Positions 36,573-44,514 of a stretch of 64,000 nucleotides of DNA are shown piece after piece. The first letter of the stretch is position 1. Every line of letters starts with the position of its first letter. Origin of the DNA: Akkermansiaceae bacterium (GTDB lineage Bacteria; Verrucomicrobiota; Verrucomicrobiia; Verrucomicrobiales; Akkermansiaceae); assembly GCA_029866215.1 (NCBI GenBank), contig JARWZU010000003.1, forward strand, positions 1 to 64,000, in the 5' to 3' direction. Under the pieces are notes generated by a model that was not told the origin of the DNA, did not search any database, and saw only the letters and a program-made list of their open reading frames with translations. Position numbers and translations under genes: made by a program.

Positions 36573-38417
36573 TCAAATCAACTGAGTCTCCACGAGGAAA
36601 CGATAGGTTCCTTGGTGCGCGATCAATTCCTCGTGGCTACCGCTTTCGACGATTTTGCCCTGTTGGAAAACCAGAATGCGGTCGGCGTAGCGGACGGTCG
36701 AAAGGCGGTGAGCGATGACCAAACTCGTGCGGCCATGCATCAAGCGCTCAAGCGCTTCATTGACGAGGCGTTCGCTTTCCGAGTCGAGTGCGGAGGTCGC
36801 CTCGTCCAAAAGCAGGATTCGCGGGTTCGCGAGAATGGCGCGGGCGATCGCGATGCGCTGGCGTTGACCGCCCGAAAGCTTGGTCCCGCGTGGCCCGACG
36901 AGCGTGTCGTAGCCCTCAGGTAGCTCTGCGATGAAATCATGCGCATTGGCTTGGCGCGAGGCGTCCATGATTTGCTCCAAGTTGGCTCCAGGCTGGCCGT
37001 ATTCGATGTTCTCACGGATGGTGCCGCCGAACAACAACACCTCTTGGGGGACGACCGCGATCTGCGAGCGCAGCGCTTGCAAGGCGATGTCCAGTGCAGG
37101 GCGACCATCGAAGAGGACCTGCCCCTCGTCTGGGGCGTTGAATCCGAGGATGAGGGAAAACACCGTCGATTTCCCCGCGCCCGACGGACCGACGAGCGCA
37201 ACCCGTTGGCCGGATTTCACCTGAAACGAAAGGTCGGTTAGGACTTGGGCGTCGGGCCGAGACGGGTAGCGGAACGAGACATTTTCGAGCGCGAGCGAAC
37301 CATCAAGCTTGGCGTCTGTATCACCCTCCACGCGTTCGGTTGGGGAGTCCAACAACTCGCGAAGGCGCTCGGTTGCGCCGGCGGTTTGTTGAAATTGGGA
37401 GATGATTTCTGGAAAGGTGCCGAGCGATGCGCCGACGAAGATGGAGAAGAGAATGAACGAGGTGAAATTGGTCCCGTTGATTTGTCCGTTGGCAAGCATT
37501 CGAGCGCCGAACCATGCCACGAACGCGATGGTCCCGAAGAGCGCGAAGATGATGAACGCGAGAAACGCCGCACGGTACTTGGCGCCGCGCATCGTGACAC
37601 CGAAGAAACTTTGAAGCGCGCGATCGTAGCGGGTGGCTTCAAAGGGTTCGTTGGTGAACGATTTCACATCCGCGATGCCTTGCACTGTCTCTTCGATGAC
37701 CGTGCCGGCATCGGCGAGCGAATCCTGTGCCGCCTTGGAGAAGCCCCGCACTTTTCTGCCGGTCAACGCGATCGCAAGAACCACAAACGGCACGCTGCCG
37801 AGCATGATGAGCGAGAGTTTCCAGGAAGAAACGAAAATGAAAATCAGGCCGCCGATGAGGATCACCGTTTGTCTCACCGCCTGAGGCACCGTGTTGAGAA
37901 GGGTGTCGCGCACCACCCCAAGATCCGCAGACACGCGGTTGCTCAGCGCGCCAGAGCGTTGTTCTTGGAAAAACTGCATCGGCAAGCGGACGAGATGCGC
38001 AAAGAGATCGCGGCGGAGGCGGTTCAATGCGGACTCGCATGAGTGGATGAATCCTTGAACCCGAAAAAATGCAACGACGGCCTGTAGTGCAAGCACCGCA
38101 ACCAACTCGAGCACCACGCGGTTCGACTTCGCGAGCACCACTTGCGGATCAATTCCGGCCTTGAGGGCATCGGCGGGATTGCCGATGAGTTCTTTCAGAA
38201 ACCAAGGGAATGCCAGCGAGAGCATCGCCGTGAAAAACAAGGCCACGAGCGATGGGAAGAACACCGCTTTTTCCTGCATGAGGTAGCCGAGAATCCATCG
38301 GTGCGAGGAAATGGACGCTTTCGGTTTCGGCTCAGGCATCTGCTCATGTGAAACCATCAGGCGTGCGCCGTCAACCGTCGGAATCCCCTTGAACGATCTT
38401 CTCCAAGGATCTAGCAT
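36573..38417 (-). CDS. ABC transporter, fused permease and ATPase (MsbA/multidrug-exporter type)
   Basis: A 614-residue half-transporter. Six membrane helices span about 45-340. The nucleotide-binding domain has Walker A GPSGAGKST, Q-loop VPQEVLLFGGTIREN, signature LSGGQRQR, Walker B ILLLDEATSALD and H-loop IAHRLST. It works as a homodimer to export a lipid-like or hydrophobic substrate; MsbA-like lipid A flipping is possible but not shown. It is divergent from the protease gene at 38439 with only 21 bp between, so the promoters must overlap the coding ends. Confidence 0.93.
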   Translation of the reverse strand: MLDPWRRSFKGIPTVDGARLMVSHEQMPEPKPKASISSHRWILGYLMQEKAVFFPSLVALFFTAMLSLAFPWFLKELIGNPADALKAGIDPQVVLAKSNRVVLELVAVLALQAVVAFFRVQGFIHSCESALNRLRRDLFAHLVRLPMQFFQEQRSGALSNRVSADLGVVRDTLLNTVPQAVRQTVILIGGLIFIFVSSWKLSLIMLGSVPFVVLAIALTGRKVRGFSKAAQDSLADAGTVIEETVQGIADVKSFTNEPFEATRYDRALQSFFGVTMRGAKYRAAFLAFIIFALFGTIAFVAWFGARMLANGQINGTNFTSFILFSIFVGASLGTFPEIISQFQQTAGATERLRELLDSPTERVEGDTDAKLDGSLALENVSFRYPSRPDAQVLTDLSFQVKSGQRVALVGPSGAGKSTVFSLILGFNAPDEGQVLFDGRPALDIALQALRSQIAVVPQEVLLFGGTIRENIEYGQPGANLEQIMDASRQANAHDFIAELPEGYDTLVGPRGTKLSGGQRQRIAIARAILANPRILLLDEATSALDSESERLVNEALERLMHGRTSLVIAHRLSTVRYADRILVFQQGKIVESGSHEELIAHQGTYRFLVETQLI

Positions 38418-38438
38418 GCAAGAGTCAACCTACACATT

Positions 38439-39467
38439 ATGAAGCTTCTTCACCCAAGCGCTGTCCTCGTTCTCGCCAGCCTCACCCTGCCTTCTTCGGC
38501 GATGATCGTCGCTGGTGCCAGTGGCGGAGGCAACAACGCCAACAATACGACTCAAGCGCAATTTCAGAGCGAGTATGGTTTGTCATTTCCGAACTTTGGC
38601 AATGTGGTCGCCTACTCGGATGCGTCTGGGCTCTACTTGGGTTATGATGCTTCTACCAAGGATGTCTGGGTTTTGACCGCGCGTCACGTCAGCAGCAGCA
38701 GCACCCAAGGAGCGGCGATCACCATCGATGGCCTCGTTTATGATCGCAAATCCGCCGGCACGGATGGCTTCGGATTGCTCCCCGGTGGCGATCTGCGATT
38801 GGTGCGCTACGGCCGGAGCGACCTCGCCGTGCCGAGCCTGCCAGCGGTCAACATCTCCACCACCGTGCCCATCGCATCGACTTCGCTGCTGATGATCGGG
38901 TTTGGCCAGAACCGCACCGAGAACGCAGCGACCAATGATTTTTCCTCAGATTCAACCTCACTCACCGTGGGGTCGGGCTACCGCTGGTCGGGAAATAAAA
39001 TTGAACGCTGGGGGACCAATCAGATCGAAGCAGAGTTTCTCGACGGGCTGGAGACCGCGCCTGTCTCGGGGGTGACCGGCACTTTTTCGTTGGGTCCTTA
39101 CTCGACGGTCGGCTACATGACCGACTTCGACCAGCCGGGGTTTGGCCAGTGGCGCTCAAGCAATGAGGCACAAGGCTCGCTGGGGGACTCTGGCGGCAGT
39201 GCATTTCACTATTCGGGCGGAACATGGTACCTCTCCGGCATCATGTCCGCGGTGGCACCCTTCAATGGTCAGGCGTCAAACAGCTCGGCATTCGGCAATC
39301 TGAGCCTGCTCACGGATGTGGCGAGTTACAGCGGAGCGATCGGGACCTCGCTGAATGGCGTGACACTGGTTCCCGAGCCTACGAGCGTGGGCTTGCTCAT
39401 GGTTTCGGTGCTCACGATTCTGACCAGACGCGGCCGCCGGGGTCATTGCCGGCAGACCGAAAGATGA
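38439..39467 (+). CDS. Secreted trypsin-like serine protease with PEP-CTERM tail
   Basis: A 342-residue exported protein with a signal peptide (MKLLHPSAVLVLASLTLPSS). The chymotrypsin-fold triad is visible as LTARHVSS (His), DLRLVRY or an Asp nearby, and GSLGDSGGSAF (Ser). The C-terminus is a PEP-CTERM variant, VPEPTSVGLLMVSVLTILTR, followed by a basic tail. It is therefore a surface-sorted protease. The Asp assignment is uncertain. It is the second secreted protease of the window besides the subtilase at 2-4051. Confidence 0.82.
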   Translation: MKLLHPSAVLVLASLTLPSSAMIVAGASGGGNNANNTTQAQFQSEYGLSFPNFGNVVAYSDASGLYLGYDASTKDVWVLTARHVSSSSTQGAAITIDGLVYDRKSAGTDGFGLLPGGDLRLVRYGRSDLAVPSLPAVNISTTVPIASTSLLMIGFGQNRTENAATNDFSSDSTSLTVGSGYRWSGNKIERWGTNQIEAEFLDGLETAPVSGVTGTFSLGPYSTVGYMTDFDQPGFGQWRSSNEAQGSLGDSGGSAFHYSGGTWYLSGIMSAVAPFNGQASNSSAFGNLSLLTDVASYSGAIGTSLNGVTLVPEPTSVGLLMVSVLTILTRRGRRGHCRQTER

Positions 39468-39572
39468 AATTTCGCCAACTCAGCCCATCCGCCAGGGCGC
39501 GCCTACTCCGCTGATGCACCACCCTGATATTTTCGGATGCGTTGCGGTCAAGAGAGCTTATAAATAGCGCCT

Positions 39573-39821
39573 ATGAATGCAGACGAGCGGGACAGAATCA
39601 TCCGGATGGCCTGGGAAGATCGCACGACCTTCGAAGAGATCGAGAAAAAGACCGGTCTCAACGAAGCCCAAGTCATCAAGTTGATGAGAAACGAGCTGAA
39701 ACCCTCCAGTTTCCGCATGTGGCGGAAGCGGGTGAGCGGGAGGATTACCAAACACCGGAAGCGGTTTCTCCACGAGATCATCGGCGGGAAAGAACGCGGC
39801 CAAGTCCCGCAGGAAGATTGA
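39573..39821 (+). CDS. TIGR03643/DUF2805 family protein
   Basis: An 82-residue basic protein with IIRMAWEDRTTFEEIEKKTG and LKPSSFRMWRKRVSGRITKH, the conserved core of the TIGR03643 (DUF2805) family. The first half looks like a helix-turn-helix (TFEEIEKKTGLNEAQVIKLM), suggesting nucleic-acid binding. The function is not established. It lies 50 bp ahead of the MpaB-like gene. Confidence 0.82.
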   Translation: MNADERDRIIRMAWEDRTTFEEIEKKTGLNEAQVIKLMRNELKPSSFRMWRKRVSGRITKHRKRFLHEIIGGKERGQVPQED

Positions 39822-39871
39822 TTCCTTGAGTTTCCACCCGAGCATAACCGCACCCACACTCCCTTTCGCCC

Positions 39872-40774
39872 GTGAAAAACAACGCGTTTCAAGAATACCT
39901 TTCCCGCCGGTTCCGGATCCTCCTCTCGGGTGATCCCGATGGCATCCCTCCCTGGCTGGAAGCCGTGGCCGCAGGACAGGGGCCGGGCCTTTACTTTCCC
40001 ACGGATGCCCCATGGGTGGTGCATGCAGACCTCGCGACGCTCGTCGGAGGCATCCGCGCATTGCTCATGCAAGCGCTGCACCCCGGAAGCCTAGCCGGGG
40101 TGCGCGGTCATTCCCGCTACAAAGATGATCCGCTCGGCCGGTTATCTGGGACCATCCGTTGGCTCACCATTACCACCTATGGATCTCACGAGGCCATCGC
40201 CCACGAGGCCAACCGCGTGAACCGCATGCACGATCGCGTCAAGGGCCAGTATCAGAACGCCAGCGGGGAATCCACCAGCTACCGCGCCGCCGATCCGGAT
40301 CTCCTGCTCTGGGTCCACATCGCCTTCATGGATTCCTTCCTGCGCTCCCACCAGACCTATTCCACCCGCCCCCTGCCCGGCGGGGCGGATTCCTACATCC
40401 GGCTCTGGTCGAAATCCGTCGAACCCCTCGGCCTCACCGGCGTCCCGATGAATGAAGCGGAACTCATGGCCGCCATCTCCCGCTACCGCGAGCAGCTCAT
40501 CGTCACCGAGGAGACGCGAGAAACCATTCAGTGGATTAAAAATCCCCCCCTGCCAGCGACCTCAAAGCCCATGTATGCCCTCCTTTTCCAGTCCGCCGTG
40601 GCCTCTCTGGGCAGCGAATACCAGCAAATGACCGGACTGAAATCACTGCCCCTCGGCGTCCTCCGTCCGCTCACCACCCGTACCCTGCAGCTCATGCGCT
40701 TCGCCATCGGACCGGAAAACCTCATCGAGGACGCCGCCATCCGGCGGATCAATGGGACACCGCCCCATCCATAG
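39872..40774 (+). CDS. MpaB-like oxygenase-domain protein (DUF2236)
   Basis: A 300-residue protein starting at GTG 39872. It has the family landmarks ALLMQALHPGSLAGV, RLSGTIRWLTITTYG, RVNRMHDRVKG and DPDLLLWVHIAFMDSF, with conserved His residues (LHP, VHI) thought to bind haem. Relatives include latex-clearing protein-like and MpaB oxygenases. The substrate is unknown. No signal peptide, so likely cytoplasmic. It is followed by the 21-bp repeat array. Confidence 0.85.
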   Translation: MKNNAFQEYLSRRFRILLSGDPDGIPPWLEAVAAGQGPGLYFPTDAPWVVHADLATLVGGIRALLMQALHPGSLAGVRGHSRYKDDPLGRLSGTIRWLTITTYGSHEAIAHEANRVNRMHDRVKGQYQNASGESTSYRAADPDLLLWVHIAFMDSFLRSHQTYSTRPLPGGADSYIRLWSKSVEPLGLTGVPMNEAELMAAISRYREQLIVTEETRETIQWIKNPPLPATSKPMYALLFQSAVASLGSEYQQMTGLKSLPLGVLRPLTTRTLQLMRFAIGPENLIEDAAIRRINGTPPHP

Positions 40775-40800
40775 TCCCTGCACCCGCCGCCGCCGCCGAC

Positions 40801-41068
40801 AGCCAATTCCCAGGCGCTGTCAGTCAATTCCCAGCCGCTGTCAGTCAATTCCCAGGCGCTGTCAGCTCATTCCCAGGCGCTGTCAGTCAGTTCCCAAGTC
40901 CTGTCAGCCAATTCCCAGCCGCTGTCAGCTCATTCCCAGGCGCTGTCAGTCAATTCCCAAGTCCTGTCAGCCAATTCCCAGGCGCTGTCAGCCAATTCCC
41001 AAGAGCTGTCAGCTCATTCGCAAGTCCTGTTAGCCACTTTCCCGTTCCTGTCCATCGATTCCTCATCT
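40801..41068. repeat. 21-bp tandem repeat array (minisatellite)
   Basis: CTGTCAG recurs at 40817, 40838, 40859, 40880, 40901, 40922, 40943, 40964, 40985 and 41006, with degenerate copies at 41027 and 41048: a strict 21-bp period over about 12 units. The unit is close to CTGTCAGTCAATTCCCAGGCG. On the minus strand it reads as seven-residue repeats such as TDSAWEL and ADRTWEL, interrupted by stops where GAATTG has become GAATGA. It is not a CRISPR array: there are no unique spacers. Confidence 0.92.
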
Positions 41069-41389
41069 CTGTCAGTGATCTAGCATTTCATAGCAGGCTC
41101 ATTTTCATTCACTTAAGCCCTATTTCAGGCAATGTGACGCCGCTGTAACAAAGTTTTCCTTCGCTACCCAAGAGCAAATCGAAGCCTTCGCCGAGATGGA
41201 GCGCCTCCTCTCCGGTGCCCGCCGCCTGCCTCCTCCATGCCGATGCCCCCGACGACACCAACGGCAAAGCAGCCCTCTTCGAGCACTTGCCGGCCACTGC
41301 CGATTGTAACGAATTCCCCGCTCAAGCCGGAAATCCCCCTCAGCTGCAGGGTGGTCTTCAGCATGTCCGGGAAATTGAATCAGCTCGTG
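41069..41389. other. Intergenic stretch between the minisatellite and hsdR
   Basis: No gene can be supported. Around 41150-41220 the plus strand reads FATQEQIEAFAEMERLLSGA in one frame and then LHADAPDDTNGKAALFEHLP in the next. This could be a frameshifted coding relic, but it has no recognisable relatives. Confidence 0.4.
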
Positions 41390-44344
41390 CTACACTGCGA
41401 CACCGTGGATGAAGGTGGCAACGTAATCCACGACCTTTTCCAGAACGCGCTTCCGTGTGGGGCCGCGTTCTAGGATGCCCAGGGGCTTCTGGATCATTTC
41501 GATGATGTCGGGATCTGGGAGGGGTTCTTGGCCGGTGTAGACGTAGCGGTCGATGACCTGTTTGAGCTTGTCAGCGTCTAGCTGTTCTTCCTTCACCAGT
41601 TGGTCGAAGGCGGCGGCGCGTTCGATTTCCCAGAAATCCTCGAAGCTGTCGGGGATCTCGGCGGAGGTGTCTAGCTTCGGCAGGTTGCTGTCGATGAACT
41701 TCTCGATCAGCTCGCGCTTGCTGCGGAGTTCGAGGTCACCGGCGACGCTGTCGAGGATGAGCTTGCGAATGTTGGCCTGCTCGGCCTCGTCCGCGTCGTA
41801 GAGCCTTGCTAGCAGAGTGAGGATGTATTGGACGTTGATCACGTCGCGGTGGATCAGCTCCAGCTCGAAGTCCACGTCGGCGAGGATGGAGGCTTTCTCC
41901 TTGGTGTTGTCGGTCTTGACCTTGTCGTAGAGATCCAGATAGGCGCTGCGGTAGTCGGCGAAGCGTTGGGCGGGCAGGGTCAAATCCCCGTCGTCGAACT
42001 CGGAGAAGGATTCGAGGATGTTCCGCAGGCGCATCAGCTCGCGGAAGATTTTCACGAACTTCAGCTCCTCCTCCTCGTCCTTCAGATCCTTCACGCTCTT
42101 CACCGTGGGGGTGAGCGCCAGCAGCTGCATCACGGCTTCGTTGAAGGCTTTGACGTATTCGTCATACGGCGGCACGAAGATCGTTTCCTTGGCATGGACA
42201 TTGGAGAACAGCGCGATGGCCTCGTCGGTGCGCGCCTTGAGGTTGCGGAAGACCACGATGTTCCCTTGGCTCTTCACCTCGTTGATGATGCGGTTGGTGC
42301 GGCTGTAGGCTTGGACCAGCCCGTGGTAGCGGAGGTTCTTGTCCGCGTAGAGCGTGTTCAGCGTCTTGCTATCAAAGCCGGTGAGGAACATGTTCACCAC
42401 CAGCAGGATGTCCACCTTCCGCTCCTTCACCTTCTTGGCAATGTCCTGATAGTAGTTGTAAAAACTCTGCGTGTCTTTCGTGGAGAAGTTGGTGGCAAAC
42501 ATCCCGTTGTAGTCGGAAATGAAGCCGTCGAGCTTCTCCCGCGTGTGCGGATTGCCGCCCTCGCCGCCGATGATCTCGCCGCCTTCGTCGAGGATGCCGT
42601 CGGCGTCCTTGTCCTCCTCGTTGCTGGTGTAGCTGAAAATGGTCGCCACTTTGAGCTTATGCTTCCCCTCCGCCTTCCGCTTGGCGAATAGCTCGTAATA
42701 TTTGATCAACACGTCCACCGAACTGACGCACATCATGGCGGTGAACTCCTTGTTGCGCGTCTTCACGGCGTGGTGGTCGATGATGTAATCGGTGATCTTC
42801 TCCAGCCGTGCCGGGGACTCCATTAGCTCCTTGGTGTCGATCCCCTCCACCTCGATGTCCACCTCCGTGGCGGTGCCGGGCTTGCGCTTGTAGCGTCCCA
42901 CGTATTCCACGGCGAATTTCAGCACGTTCTCGTCCTTGATCGCATCCGTGATCACATAGCTGTGCAGCTTCTTGTGGAAGAGATCCTTGGTCGTGCGATT
43001 GACGCCGTTCCCTGAATTTTCAACCACCCGATAGGGCGCGGGGTCTTCCGCCGCCATGCTGACGCCATAGGTTTCCGTCTTGTGCGACCGTGCCGCTTTC
43101 ATCGGCGCCGCGTTCTCGGCGAAGATTGGTGTTCCCGTGAAGCCGAACATCTGGTGATTGCGGAAAAACTCCGTGATGCGCCGGTGCGTGTCGCCAAACT
43201 GACTGCGGTGGCACTCGTCGAAGATGAAAATGATGCGCTCGTCCCGTAGCTTTTCCATCTGTGCCAGATACTGCGGCTTGCTGATGGCGGTGTTCAGCTT
43301 TTGCAGGGTGGTGACGATGAGCTTGGTGTCGTCAGTGAACTGCTGCACCAGCTTGCTGGTGTTGTTCGTGCTGTCCACGCTGCCTTTGCTGAAGCCGTTG
43401 AACTCTTTGATCGTCTGGTAATCCAGATCCTTCCGGTCCACGCAGAAGACGACTTTATAGACACTCGCTAGGCCGGTGATGATCTGCGCCGCTTTGAAGG
43501 ACGTGAGCGTCTTGCCGCTGCCCGTGGTGTGCCAGACGTAGCCGTTCGGGTCGGTCTCCGGCGGATTGATCACCCGTTCCACGATTTTAACGGCGGCGTA
43601 GAACTGATACGGGCGCAGCACCATCAGGATCTTGTCCGTCTCGTTGAGCACCGTGTATTTGCCAATCATCCCTCCCAGATGCTCCCGGTTCAGGAAAGCG
43701 GCGGTGAAGGCGGGTAGCTCGCGGATCGTCTTGTTGTCCTCGCTGGCCCAGTAAAAGGTCTGCTTGAAGGATTGTTTCCGGGCGTTGGCGTAATACTTCG
43801 TGTTCACCCCGTTGGAGATCACGAAGAGCTGGACGAAGTGAAACAGCCCCTGCGCGCTCCAGTAACTGTGCTTCTGATAGCGCTGGATCTGATTGAAGGC
43901 CTCCTTCATCTCCAGCCCGCGCCGCTTCAGCTCCATCTGCACCAGCGGCAGGCCGTTGACGAGGATGGTCACATCGTAGCGGTTCTTGTAGCTACCCTCG
44001 ATGGCCACCTGCTGCGTCACTTGGTAAAGATTCCGCAGCGGATTCGCCGAATCGAAGAACTCCAGGTAAACCGTCTGCCCATCCTCCCGATCCAGCTTCA
44101 TCCGGTCGCGCAAGGTCTTCGCCTTCTCGAAGACACCCGCCTTGCGGTTCAGGTGGTTCAGCACCTTGGAGAACTCGCCCGCCGTCAGCGCCAAGCCGTT
44201 GAAAGCCTCCAGTTGCGCTTTCAGGTTCGCCAGCATCGAAGCCTCATCCGTCACCGCCACCTTCGTGTAGCCCTGGCCGGTGAGCTGGGCCACGAGCTGG
44301 TCTTCCAGCACTTGTTCCGGCTGGGTCATGAGGTGGACTTGCAT
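41390..44344 (-). CDS. hsdR: Type I restriction enzyme, R (translocase/nuclease) subunit
   Basis: A 984-residue HsdR. The N-terminal PD-(D/E)xK nuclease is seen as RYDVTILVNGLPLVQMELKR. The SF2 helicase core has Walker A VWHTTGSGKTLTSFKA, motif II FIFDECHRSQFG, motif III MFGFTGTPIF, and later motifs FLTGFDSKTLNTLYADK and AYSRTNRI. It translocates DNA using ATP and cuts away from unmethylated sites, with HsdM and HsdS. It is the last gene of the leftward hsd operon, 170 bp after the accessory gene and therefore possibly with its own promoter. The start may be ATG 44344 or the Met six codons in. Confidence 0.96.
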   Translation of the reverse strand: MQVHLMTQPEQVLEDQLVAQLTGQGYTKVAVTDEASMLANLKAQLEAFNGLALTAGEFSKVLNHLNRKAGVFEKAKTLRDRMKLDREDGQTVYLEFFDSANPLRNLYQVTQQVAIEGSYKNRYDVTILVNGLPLVQMELKRRGLEMKEAFNQIQRYQKHSYWSAQGLFHFVQLFVISNGVNTKYYANARKQSFKQTFYWASEDNKTIRELPAFTAAFLNREHLGGMIGKYTVLNETDKILMVLRPYQFYAAVKIVERVINPPETDPNGYVWHTTGSGKTLTSFKAAQIITGLASVYKVVFCVDRKDLDYQTIKEFNGFSKGSVDSTNNTSKLVQQFTDDTKLIVTTLQKLNTAISKPQYLAQMEKLRDERIIFIFDECHRSQFGDTHRRITEFFRNHQMFGFTGTPIFAENAAPMKAARSHKTETYGVSMAAEDPAPYRVVENSGNGVNRTTKDLFHKKLHSYVITDAIKDENVLKFAVEYVGRYKRKPGTATEVDIEVEGIDTKELMESPARLEKITDYIIDHHAVKTRNKEFTAMMCVSSVDVLIKYYELFAKRKAEGKHKLKVATIFSYTSNEEDKDADGILDEGGEIIGGEGGNPHTREKLDGFISDYNGMFATNFSTKDTQSFYNYYQDIAKKVKERKVDILLVVNMFLTGFDSKTLNTLYADKNLRYHGLVQAYSRTNRIINEVKSQGNIVVFRNLKARTDEAIALFSNVHAKETIFVPPYDEYVKAFNEAVMQLLALTPTVKSVKDLKDEEEELKFVKIFRELMRLRNILESFSEFDDGDLTLPAQRFADYRSAYLDLYDKVKTDNTKEKASILADVDFELELIHRDVINVQYILTLLARLYDADEAEQANIRKLILDSVAGDLELRSKRELIEKFIDSNLPKLDTSAEIPDSFEDFWEIERAAAFDQLVKEEQLDADKLKQVIDRYVYTGQEPLPDPDIIEMIQKPLGILERGPTRKRVLEKVVDYVATFIHGVAV

Positions 44345-44347
44345 ATG

Positions 44348-44397
44348 AGGGGGCTTATTGGGCGTCGAGTTTGCTTATTTTGGCGAAAGTTTGCTTA
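44348..44397. promoter_or_regulatory. 20-bp-spaced direct repeats immediately upstream of hsdR
   Basis: AGTTTGCTTA occurs at 44368-44377 and 44388-44397, and a degenerate copy AGGGGGCTTA at 44348-44357, each exactly 20 bp apart. The spacers are also alike (TTGGGCG, TTTTGGCGA). The block ends four bases before the hsdR start codon on the minus strand. The two-turn spacing suggests cooperative binding of a regulator on one DNA face. The controlling protein is unknown. Confidence 0.5.
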
Positions 44398-44514
44398 GCT
44401 AGGGGAGATTCAGGTGGTTTTTTCAAAAACGATTGAAATTCAGTGATTTATGATCTTCCCTTAAAATGCTCTCATGGATTCTTAAAGCGATGGAGTACCA
44501 GTCATTTCCATCGG

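Noticed and set aside
40752..41033. Plus-strand open frame over the 21-bp array
   Set aside because: It encodes only Arg/Cys/Pro repeats forced by the 21-bp period, and it overlaps the end of the MpaB-like gene.
40801..41068. CRISPR array
   Set aside because: The 21-bp units are contiguous degenerate repeats without unique spacers, and no cas gene is present.
41828..42691. 287-codon open frame on the plus strand
   Set aside because: Antisense to hsdR; no recognisable domain and shadow-like Val/Glu/Leu/His bias.
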